A stretch of DNA of 64,000 bases from Cavia porcellus (lineage: Eukaryota; Chordata; Mammalia; Rodentia; Caviidae). Each line of letters starts with the position of its first letter. Within the stretch, counting starts at the first letter, position 1. The DNA lies in assembly GCF_034190915.1 (NCBI RefSeq), contig NW_026947484.1, positions 76,889,982 through 76,953,981 on the forward strand, written 5' to 3'. The notes below the pieces were generated by a model. It saw nothing but the letters and a program-made list of their open reading frames with translations, was not told the DNA's origin and did not search any database. This document shows positions 38,611 to 47,237 of this stretch, piece by piece. A program made the translations under genes and the position numbers.

Positions 38611-39185
38611 GAAATAGTAAGAGTACATAAGAGTTTATGGTAATCATGATTTCCCATTACATTGCTTTGAAGTCTTATAATGACCACATTCATCAGTTGG
38701 AAAATATTTATCCTGGCATGTTTGATTTTTTCATCTGTGATGGTATGAACAGCTACTTTGAAGAAAAATAGTCATTATAATAGCCAGTACTGATATAATA
38801 TCATCTTACTATGAAGTCCTACCATGCTTTTGCTCTTCTGTTTCCATTGGTTCTATCATGTTGTGTCTTATTGGATTGTATTAAGTGTGATAGTATAAAC
38901 AAATTTTCTATGGATAATGAGATAAAATAATAGCCATTGTTTGTTTTCTGTTATTTGGTTCAGAATGCCCTGTAATACTCTCATTCTCTTGAATGGTTTT
39001 ATACTATTTTGTTATGTTTGATACTATTGTATATGAAGTTATGCTCAACTATTTCAAAGAAAGAGACATTTTGGTAGTTACTGTTAATTACAGGTTGTCT
39101 TCTGGTGAAATACTGTGTTGCTTACATTGTTCTGATCTGCTTTGTTATGTCCTGTTTTGTCTTAATCTCTTTAAAAAAAAAAGCA
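38611..39185 (+). repeat. L1 3'UTR of the plus-strand element
   Basis: This stretch contains TATGAAGTCCTACCATGCTTTTGC and TTCCATTGGTTCTATCATG. The reverse complements of these phrases recur at about 30130-30240 and 60480-60570 and mark the same L1 3'UTR family in opposite orientation. Confidence 0.75.
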
Positions 39186-39626
39186 AAAAACCCCTACCAG
39201 ACTGCTTCAGTGATGGTTATCCTTATTGCTGGGTGATGCAATCAAAGGTGTAACTGTTTTCATCTTTATACATTTCTGTGTTTTTCAAATTTTATGCAAG
39301 TATCTTTTTTTGTGTGATGTAAATTATTTCAAATGTCTCAAGACAAAGGATGAGAAGAGTCCAGTCGTGTTTGGTAGAGAGAATTACTGTACAGTGATAC
39401 TAAACTTTTCAAGAGAGAGAGAGAGTACTGCCTCTCTGTTCCTGTTAGGAGAGGGGTGTGTAGGATGTGCTTTTATCTGAGGGGGATAATTCAGAATCAA
39501 AAAAAGAAATGGACCAATGTACTGCTTAAGTACATGACTTTCTTTTTATCCTCAACATCTTTTTGTAATTTTTTTCTTCTGAACCCTCAGGACCTGAATA
39601 AGACTGAAGATTGAGCTGTCTATTTT

Positions 39627-41059
39627 CTTCTTGTGTGTGTGATTTTTAAAACTTTTCTTAAAATTTAATTTTTTTAAAAAAAGCTAAAATTAAACAACAA
39701 AACAGAACAAAGTGGATCAGAAGAAAACAATGTGACACAGATTTCAAAACAAGACAACAGGAGATCTATAGTGGCTACCATAATGTCTCTTGTTTTCTTA
39801 TAAATGGTTGTCTATACTTTCACATACAATGAATTCATACAAAACAAAATAGTATAAAACTGACCAGAACAGGGTAATGAAGGCATGCCAGGCTTCAAAA
39901 CCAGAAAATATGAAAATTAAAAATGGCTGCCATAATGTTGCTTGTTATCTTCAAAATAGCTGTCCACACCTTCATGTGTGTTGAAATTAAACAATACAAA
40001 ACAGACTAAAACCACTCTGAACAAAGAATAGAAGCATTATTGAATTTCACAGCATGATGATATGAAATCAGCAATGGACACCATAATGTCTGTTTTTCTT
40101 CAAAAAAACTAATATCACATATATTATAATTGATTCTCATAAGCTGTTCAGGAGAAATTTTAGGCATCTATAAGCCTCTACATGTATACCTATCCTTTCT
40201 GCATTAGAGCAAAAAACAGAACAAAACAAAATAGACTATTAGAAAAATAAGAAACAAAAAGACAAATAAATAACAATAGCAAAGAGCCCAAAACAATAAT
40301 GATACAGGCCTTCAAAACACGGTGGTAGGAACAGAACTAAGGTTGATATTTTACATAGTGATCTTCAACAATTCCTCAGGTCACCTGATATAAATATTTA
40401 AAATTGTTCCAATCGTATGAATATTAACTGCTTTGTTCTATAAACTTATCAAATTTGTAGCACAATCATCTTAGCTATCCTAAGTGTGTTTATACAGATT
40501 GCGATTTTTTTCCTGCTTTTCCCTGAGATATTTTTTTCCCATTTGAGAAGATTCTTACCCTTTCACTGTATTTATTGAGGATTTTATGTACTGTTGTCCT
40601 TTCTTACATTAGGGAGACAACACAGTATTTACTCATGTGAGTTTGATTTATTTCACTTATGAGTATGATCTCAAGCTGAGCCCATTTATTAGTAAATATC
40701 TCAATGTGATCATTCTTTATAGCTGAGTAGCACTCCATTGTATAAAAATACTACAACTTTTTTATCCAATCCTCAGTTGATGGACACTTAGGTTGTTTCC
40801 AAGATCTGGCTATTACAACTTGTGCTGCTATAAACATGGGTGCACATATATCACTATGGTATGATGCTTTCAGTTCTTCTGGGAATATGCCTAGAAGTAG
40901 AATAGCTGGGTCGAATGGGACTTCCAATCCCAGCTTTTTGAGAAATCTCCAGACTGACCTCCACAGTGGTTGCACGAGTCTACACTCCCACCAACAGTGC
41001 AGGAGAGTTCCTTTTCCCCACAGCCACTCCAGTATTTGTTGTTGGTAGTTTTCTTTCTT
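39627..41059 (-). mobile_element. 5'-truncated LINE-1 with near-perfect target-site duplication
   Basis: TTGAGCTGTCTATTTT (39611-39626) and TTGAGCTGTATATTTT (41060-41075) differ at one base and bracket the insertion. On the minus strand it carries the ORF2 C-terminal end (about 41048-40640) and the L1 3'UTR (about 40640-39627). Three copies of a ~150-bp unit in the 3'UTR mark it as the same subfamily as its neighbours. It interrupted sequence that may belong to the retrocopy that starts beyond it. Confidence 0.85.
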
Positions 41060-41075
41060 TTGAGCTGTATATTTT

Positions 41076-42790
41076 CATGGCATCCTGCATCTCCAACAGT
41101 GCCTCCTGGACTTAGAGTTCTATCTGAAACTAAATTCCAAGGAGAGCCTCTCTGTGGGTGATCGCCCTTCTTCCCACACCTTTCCCAAAAAGACCACAAC
41201 CTCCTTCAAAGCTTTTACCTGCCTATATGAGCCTATAACCTGGTACAACAGATGCATAGTGGGTTCAGCCAATGACCTCCCTCTAGTCGAAGTGACAGTG
41301 GGAATAGAAAATGTAAGAGGATTCATCAATAGGAAAGTCCAAACTCATGATTACCCAAAATGCAAGCCAAGCACCAATCTGGTCCAGGATCATGATGTGG
41401 ACTCTGAAAATAAAGACTCAATAGCTTGTCAAAGTGTCAGTGGAAACAACCAGTAGATGGACAAGAGTTTAGAAAAAGGAAGTGAACTATCTCTCTATCC
41501 AATGGGTTGGCCAGAAAAACCCCTCAAGGCATGTCTAGGAAATCAGGAAGATAATTAAGAAAACTAAAAAGAGGACAATGAAAACCAGGACAAAGAAGAA
41601 ATTCAGAAAAATGAAACTCAGGAACCTGATGAACAAATTCAGAAATATGACAAACATGGTGGTTTAGTCCTCGCTGAATCCCCAGGACATGAAAATGAGA
41701 ACAATGAAGCTCAGAAGAACAAGGAAGAAATTCAGGTAAACGAAGAAGAAAATTTGCAACCTTATGAACACATTCAGAAATAGGATGAAGACACTGACCT
41801 TTCTGGGTTCGCTCAACCCACTCAGGAAGATTTCCAGCTGGGCGGCAGCTCCCCGTCCGCATCCTGCTCAGGTCAGTTATGAAGAACATGATAAATGTCA
41901 AGACTCGCTCAAGTGCAAGCCACTGGAAAATGAAGACACCATCCAAGTCCTAGAGGTGTCTCTGATGCTTAAGAAGCATGAACTTCCTGAGGAGAGAACA
42001 GATGTGCGTCCTAGGAGAGAAGGGGACAGGCCTGGTGGAAGTCTTGTTGAACAGCATGGGGCATCAATCACTACCTTCTGGGAAGCAAGGCTGGACCCTG
42101 GGTGTCTGCCTCTGGCCAGCAGGGGGAGAAGGATGGCCACAAGGAAAGGAACCAGAGAGATGCAGGGAAAATGCCAAGGAGTGCACGCGGAGGGAGATGG
42201 AGGAAGCATGAAAAGGGCTGATCATCAGGCCAGGGGGGAAAGAAGGTCTTTGTTTTGTTTTGTAAGGTGTCTGTGTTTCAGTGTTAATCAGTTTTGAAAC
42301 TGGGCATTTACAGTTGGGTTACTTCTAGTGAAAGAATCTGAGTTCCATACATGAGTAAATACTGGCTCTACATAGCTGGGCATTACATCACGGAACTCAT
42401 CATCCTTCTGTTAGCAGATGGAGAGTGGAAAGATCTACACTGGAAGACAAGCAGGAGTCGTCCTGGGTCTCCTCAGTGCAGGAGGAAGAGGAGGGGGAGG
42501 AGGATGACACGTTTGACATATAAACCACGACTGCCTCAACCTGAGGGAGGCCTCCATTTATTAAGAAAGAGGGGGCTCTCTCTTGTCTTGAGAGGGCAGT
42601 GATGGTCAGCAGGCCACGAGCAACCCCAGTGAAGGAAAGAAATCTTCTTAGATGCAACAGAATCCTGCCACAAGACACAAAGAAGGCAGAGTTGGATCCC
42701 CTGGTTTTTAAGCAGTTTGATAGCCCCAATTGCACAATTCCTGTAGGTTTACATTTTCTCAATAAAATAAACCTTCATATTCTCAGTGCC
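41076..42790 (+). pseudogene. possible retrocopy of an unidentified gene
   Basis: I do not recognise the source gene. Between 41154 and about 42525 there are open segments with protein-like composition, broken by stops and frame changes. One, at about 41560-41780, is acidic and Q/E/N-rich with a repeated EEIQ...EQIQKY pattern. A possible C terminus at about 42475-42518 is glutamate-rich and ends DDTFDI before TAA. A 3'UTR-like stretch then ends in AATAAAATAAA at 42758-42768. That layout suggests a processed transcript copy. However, I see no A tail or target duplication, and CTGTTAGCAG at about 42405-42415 could be a splice acceptor, so an unprocessed broken gene is possible. Confidence 0.33.
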
Positions 42791-42794
42791 TGCT

Positions 42795-44160
42795 GCTTTC
42801 AGCTCATCTTTTTGATGCAGATGAAAGTAGACATATGTAGAGTAACAACATTCATTCTCAGAAAATTTCAGGTAGCATAGTGCTTCCTAAGCAGGAGGTA
42901 GGGGTCTTCTCTCCTTTTATCCAAGTTTTATTCAATTTTATTGACTTTATCTGTTTTAGGTATTCTATCCTGTCTTGTCATTAACTCCAGTTGACACTGT
43001 TTGGCCACATTCTTGAAGGGGGGGCACACCTGTTCTATCATGTTGGGACTCCACCAGTGCCGTGCTGGGGCCTTTGGGGTGGACACTTAGCCTGGACTCA
43101 AGTTGAGGAGGAAACAAAGAATGTCAGGCATAGCAAGTCCAATTCTGGCTCCCGCAGGCTACTCAGTGCCCTCCCAGAGTGCACCCAGTATTTCCTCTCC
43201 ATGCACTTCATGAATACAGGAAGCCCTTCTGCATTCCAGCTTGCTCTGCTCTGTCTGCTGCTTGCATACAGCCCGCAGTTACCCCTGCCCTCTCAGCTAT
43301 GGATTGTTCAGATGTGACTCAGGTCTTTTTCACTCCCTCTCTCTCTATGCTTTACTATGATCAGAGTTTTTAGACGAGCCTGTAGATTCAAGAGTTCCCT
43401 ACAAGGAATCAGTGGTTTTAGCATCGTTGGCACAATTTGCTGTGAAATTCAAGGTTGGTAATGATGGCCATAAAACCAACAAAGGCCTATCCTTCAACTC
43501 ATGTACTAAAGAAGCTAGCGACCAGTGTGATCCAAAAGCCAGACAGCACCTAAGTACTTGCTATTATGGCTGATTTTTTACGAAAAATATGCAAAATCCC
43601 GGTGGAAAACAACCACAAAAACCTACTACTGTCTTTTGAAGTCATATTTCCGACCTGCAGTGAGCATGTGGGTAAGAAACACAGCAATGTGACCACTCAT
43701 GGGAGTCAGTTCAGTTTAATGAGTATTTGAGAACCTTCTATGTGCTAGATGCATGCTCAAAACTAAGCCTGTGTGTTTTGTTTCTTCTAGGAGAGAAACA
43801 CACAAACAAAAAACCCAGAAGCTATCTTTATTTTTTACGTAAGAATTTATTTTAAGGACAGAGAAAGGAATAAGGAAGATGGGAATCTCAGTCCTCAGAA
43901 GGCTCTCACCTGCTAGAACTCGGTCAGGGTACTAAAAGATGGCCCAGCTCAGGTCAGCAACCTTACGGACCTTGTACCCTTTGCAGATAAATGCTTGATC
44001 CAGAGAGAGTGTCATAAACTACTAGTTGCCTCTTCAATATCTCCTCTCGTTTGTGTTAGCAGCAGAGCCCGGATTTAGCTGTGTGTTAGCTGGGCGCCCA
44101 GCTGAAAGTCTGCGTTTTCCAGTCTTTCTTGCATCTAGGGGTTGTCTGTGGTTGCAAGTG
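42795..44160. other. intergenic DNA before the provirus, no gene seen
   Basis: No gene is supported. Around 43700-43765 GTTTAATGAGTATTTGAGAACCTTCTATGTGCTAGATGCATGC resembles an ancient mammalian interspersed repeat. The last bases are the unoccupied-site sequence of the provirus. Confidence 0.4.
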
Positions 44161-44166
44161 GACAAC

Positions 44167-44588
44167 TGTTGGGAGCCGCAGCCCCGAGCCCGGTCGCCTC
44201 ACTTGGCGGACGTGAGGCCTGTAGTAAAGAGTAAAGCCTGAGGTAGATTACCCCTCCCATCGAGCACGTTAGTTTCCTGCTTACCGCGTAAGCAACCCGC
44301 TCAACAATATAGTCTGCCTGGCAACTGATGATGTTAGCCAATCAGCTTGCCTTGCTTACTTTAACATGATTGGACACTGTATCCGTATATATACTGGTGC
44401 CACCCCTGGGGGAGAAGAAGAAGCCCGGAAGTAGAAGCCCAAAAGGAGCCGCGGGGAGCGGACCAAAGGAGGCTTCGGCTGGGAGCGATCCCAGGGCAGG
44501 CTGTACGGAGAAGGAAAATAAAAGAAAAGGTTGTCCACTGCCAGACTTTGTCGTGTGTCCTTCCTGCCGGCCGGGAGCGACACCGACA
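44167..44588 (+). repeat. 5' LTR (422 bp)
   Basis: TG...CA ends. Visible control sites are a CCAAT box in GCCAATCAGC (44338-44342), the TATA box TATATATA (44386-44393) and the polyadenylation signal AATAAA (44517-44522). Transcription should start about 25-30 bp after the TATA box. The only difference I see from the 3' LTR is C at 44584, where the 3' copy has T at 50761 minus one (…GACACCGACA against …GACATCGACA). Confidence 0.95.
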
Positions 44589-44590
44589 TT

Positions 44591-44608
44591 TGGTGGCCCG
44601 CACGGGGA
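44591..44608 (+). other. primer-binding site, best match tRNA-Ile
   Basis: TGGTGGCCCGCACGGGGA lies two bases after the 5' LTR, where the minus-strand primer tRNA anneals. From memory it fits the 3' end of tRNA-Ile (…CCCCGTACGGGCCA-CCA) with about one mismatch. It does not fit tRNA-Lys (betaretroviruses) or tRNA-Phe (mouse IAP). The tRNA assignment is from recall and needs a search. Confidence 0.65.
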
Positions 44609-44787
44609 CTGATCACCCCCGAGACGTGACAGCAGACAACGCTCCAGTACAGAGCTGCGAGACAGGTGAGTTGGGGATAAGCCTGGGCTCTGGGTGGCGC
44701 GCACCTACAGGGCTTTTAGACTCCCCTCAGGCTCACGCGTAAGTGGCGGATTCCTTGGGCCTCACGCGGTGAGTAACATATTAAAAG

Positions 44788-46470
44788 ATGGGAAACATGC
44801 TAGGTAGCAACACTAAGAGCGAGGGTGGTTGTGGAGAAAGCTCTCAAGAGCTTACAAAAGTACGCAGGGTATTTGAGCAGGCCCAGTCAGGGAGCTCCCG
44901 AGAGGGGCCCGTCAAGGGGAACAAAGATGCTAAGGAGAAGGACGGGGCTCTAGCCTCGGAGTCGTCTGACTCCGAGGACGAGGGAAAGTTGAATGGCAAG
45001 GAGGCCAAAGAGACCAGCTGTCAGGAGCCTAAGTCGCTCGATAAGGAGTCGCAGGGTTCTTTCCCAGCGTTGCGCCGTGAATTGCGCTCCGCTCAACTTG
45101 GTCTGCGGAGGAGTAGGGAGCTCCTGAGCGCTCCCCGGCGCGAGAGGGAGGTGAAGCCTTCCGCCCCACCTTGGGGGCTGTTCCCGGAAGCGATCCCTCG
45201 CCACGAGGCGGCCGCCCGGGAGCTCCCTTCCCCTTCACCAGAACAGGAAGTGATGCACGGGCCCCCATTTTCCGCCCAATCATGGCCGCCGTCTTATGCT
45301 CCGCCGCCGGCGGGTCGGTATTTTTACAGGCGGCTATGGCAGGGGGGACGTTTGTCTCATGAGGTACATCCACCACCTGGGATAGATAGTGGCCCCTACG
45401 GGATATTTCCTGTACAAGTAGCTATGGGCCAGGGACGTAATGCATGGGAGCCTTTTGAGATAAAGCAGATTAGAGAACTTAAAAATGCAGTTACAACCTT
45501 TGGGCCGACTGCGCCTTACACCATTGCCATGCTGGAGAACCTGTCTTCTGGGCCCCTCACCCCCGCGGACTGGATTCAGCTGGCAAAGGCGTGTCTGCCC
45601 TCGGGTAGTTACCTGGATTGGCGAGCCTGGTACGCAGAGTTCTCTGCAGAGCAGGCTGAGAGAAACACCAGTCGGGGAAACCGGGGGTGGAACAAGGAAA
45701 TGCTTATGGGAGAAGGTCGGCACGCTGATGATCAGACTCAGTTCCCCGGTGCTGTCTATGAACAAATCAATGCCATAGGGCTCCACGCCTGGAAGCAGGT
45801 AAGTGGTGCCGGAACAGCCTCCTTGTGTCTTTCAAAAATAATTCAGGGTACCACAGAGCCATTTGTTGACTTTGTGGCCCGAATGCAAGATGCTGCCGAT
45901 AAGATATTTTCTGATCCGGGAGTGGCTCGACCGCTGGTAAGGCAGCTGATTTTTGAGCAATGTACAAAGGAGTGCAAGGCAGCGATAGCTCCTCATAAGA
46001 ACAAGGACCTCAACGCCTGGATTAGGATATGCAGAGAGATAGGGGGGCCGCTCTCCAACTCGGGAGTGGCTGCTCTCCTGGCCGCGGCTGTACAGCAGAG
46101 GGGACCTCGCAGGTTAGAAGGGGAATGTAAGGCTAAAGGGTGTTTTGCCTGCGGGGAGCCAGGACACATTAAACGTCATTGCCCAAACAATGCAGATGCT
46201 AGGCCTCGCCCTAGGAATGAAGAACCATATGTTTGTGGGCGATGCAAGAGGGGATCACACAAAGCTGAGGAGTGTAGGTCGGTCTTTGATGCTCAGGGCA
46301 ACCGTATTTGTGGACGAGATGCTAGAGGGCCAAAAAATGGCCAGAGGGGGCCCCCTTCACAGGCGGGCCCCCGCCCCAGAGACAGGACAGCTCAGGATGG
46401 CAGCCTTCAACAAGGGCCACCCCTGGGTCAGCAGGTGTGGACCTCAGTGTCGCCTCCAGACTTATATTAG
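44788..46470 (+). CDS. gag: Gag polyprotein (560 aa)
   Basis: Structural polyprotein of the provirus. The start is the first ATG of the long frame, in a good context (AAGATGG), about 200 bp after the LTR. The second residue is glycine followed by N-M-L-G-S, consistent with N-myristoylation. A PSAP motif at residues 124-127 could recruit TSG101 for budding. A capsid major-homology-like segment begins near residue 352 (QGTTEPFVDFVARM). Two CX2CX4HX4C zinc knuckles lie at residues 452-465 and 483-496 (nucleocapsid). The stop is TAG at 46468-46470. No frame breaks are seen. It overlaps pro by about 140 bp, and full-length RNA would be read into pro by -1 frameshifting. Confidence 0.95.
   Translation: MGNMLGSNTKSEGGCGESSQELTKVRRVFEQAQSGSSREGPVKGNKDAKEKDGALASESSDSEDEGKLNGKEAKETSCQEPKSLDKESQGSFPALRRELRSAQLGLRRSRELLSAPRREREVKPSAPPWGLFPEAIPRHEAAARELPSPSPEQEVMHGPPFSAQSWPPSYAPPPAGRYFYRRLWQGGRLSHEVHPPPGIDSGPYGIFPVQVAMGQGRNAWEPFEIKQIRELKNAVTTFGPTAPYTIAMLENLSSGPLTPADWIQLAKACLPSGSYLDWRAWYAEFSAEQAERNTSRGNRGWNKEMLMGEGRHADDQTQFPGAVYEQINAIGLHAWKQVSGAGTASLCLSKIIQGTTEPFVDFVARMQDAADKIFSDPGVARPLVRQLIFEQCTKECKAAIAPHKNKDLNAWIRICREIGGPLSNSGVAALLAAAVQQRGPRRLEGECKAKGCFACGEPGHIKRHCPNNADARPRPRNEEPYVCGRCKRGSHKAEECRSVFDAQGNRICGRDARGPKNGQRGPPSQAGPRPRDRTAQDGSLQQGPPLGQQVWTSVSPPDLY
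46332..46338 (+). promoter_or_regulatory. candidate gag-pro -1 frameshift site
   Basis: The heptamer A AAA AAT sits in the correct phase of gag (codons AAA, AAT). The pro frame is open from here onward. GC-rich complementary runs (GGGGGCCCCC at 46346-46355 and GGGCCCCCGCCCC at 46365-46377) start 7-8 nt later and could form the stimulatory stem. Function is inferred. Confidence 0.55.
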
Positions 46471-47237
46471 TGCCTGACATGGGTGTTCAAGTGGTTGAAA
46501 CCACCTTTAAGGGACTGTTACCCGAAAATTCCGTGGGTCTGGTGATCGGGAGATCCTCCACGGCCCTTCGGGGTCTCATAGTAGTCCCGGGGGTCATAGA
46601 CTCAGACTACACAAGACACATTAAAATTATGGTTCAATCTCTTGTGGGTACTATGGTAATCAATAAAGGAGACAAGATAGCGCAGCTCTTGCTACTCCCC
46701 AGTCTCCACAAGAGATTCCCCTCAAAGCAGAAAATTAGAGAAAGTCAAGGTTTCGGTTCCTCAGGGGAAGTCTTCGAGGGACTCCATATAATACTTGATA
46801 AAAGGCCCATGCTCTCACTTAAGGTCAATGGCAAGAATATAACAGGGCTCCTAGACACAGGAGCTGACCGTTCCATTATCTCCAAAAAGGATTGGCCCTC
46901 CAACTGGCCCACCAACACTGCAGATAACACGCTGCAGGGCCTGGGGATGGTGTCAGCTCCTCAGGTTAGTGCTTCAACCCTGCTCTGGTGTGATGAGGAG
47001 GGTCATCAGGGCCATTTCCAACCATTTGTGTTGCAGTTGCCAGTGTCTCTATGGGGAAGGGACATCCTCACTCAGATGGATGTCACGCTTACGTCAAACT
47101 GCTCCCCCCAGGCTAAGGATATACTCAGGAACCAGGGATATACCCCCGGCAAAGGCTTGGGCAATGCCCTACAGGGTCGGACATCCCCAATACCAATAGA
47201 GAACAAAAAAGATAGGCAAGGGCTGGGTTTTTCTTAG
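46332..47237 (+). CDS. pro: Pro: dUTPase, aspartic protease and G-patch
   Basis: The frame is open from the slip site to TAG at 47235-47237 and is reached by -1 frameshift from gag rather than from its own ATG. The first part (to about 46785) is dUTPase-like, with trimeric dUTPase motifs such as GLVIGRSS and GDKIAQLLLLP. dUTPases hydrolyse dUTP and limit uracil in viral DNA. The protease follows, with LLDTGADRS at about 46848-46874 (catalytic Asp at 46854-46856) and a flap-type region. A glycine-rich G-patch (NQGYTPGKGLGNAL) lies near 47130-47175, as in betaretroviruses. No disruption is seen. Confidence 0.9.
   Translation, partial: KKWPEGAPFTGGPPPQRQDSSGWQPSTRATPGSAGVDLSVASRLILVPDMGVQVVETTFKGLLPENSVGLVIGRSSTALRGLIVVPGVIDSDYTRHIKIMVQSLVGTMVINKGDKIAQLLLLPSLHKRFPSKQKIRESQGFGSSGEVFEGLHIILDKRPMLSLKVNGKNITGLLDTGADRSIISKKDWPSNWPTNTADNTLQGLGMVSAPQVSASTLLWCDEEGHQGHFQPFVLQLPVSLWGRDILTQMDVTLTSNCSPQAKDILRNQGYTPGKGLGNALQGRTSPIPIENKKDRQGLGFS
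47225..47231 (+). promoter_or_regulatory. candidate pro-pol -1 frameshift site
   Basis: G GGT TTT is a canonical X XXY YYZ heptamer in pro phase, four codons before the pro stop. The pol frame is open from here through its first ATG at 47345. The downstream structure was not assessed beyond noting GGGGCCGC after it. Confidence 0.6.

Larger units (their letters stand above)
33593..39192 (+). mobile_element. near full-length, decayed LINE-1 with target-site duplication
   Basis: CCTACCAGACT flanks it (33582-33592 and 39193-39203), and A-rich sequence precedes the 3' copy. Order: a short 5'UTR, a degraded ORF1 (about 33817-34804), ORF2 (about 34836-38610) and a 3'UTR to about 39190. ORF2 shows the endonuclease start (TTINVNGLNSPIKRNRL), the RT SPGPDGFTEEFY motif near 36270-36300, the catalytic FADD motif near 36950-36965, and the conserved C-terminal end around 38180-38610. 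Many stops and frameshifts make it non-functional. The target duplication shows it is one insertion of about 5.6 kb. Confidence 0.88.

Noticed and set aside
44342..44704. Frames on both strands inside the LTRs
   Set aside because: The same frames appear in both LTR copies and are by-products of the repeat sequence.
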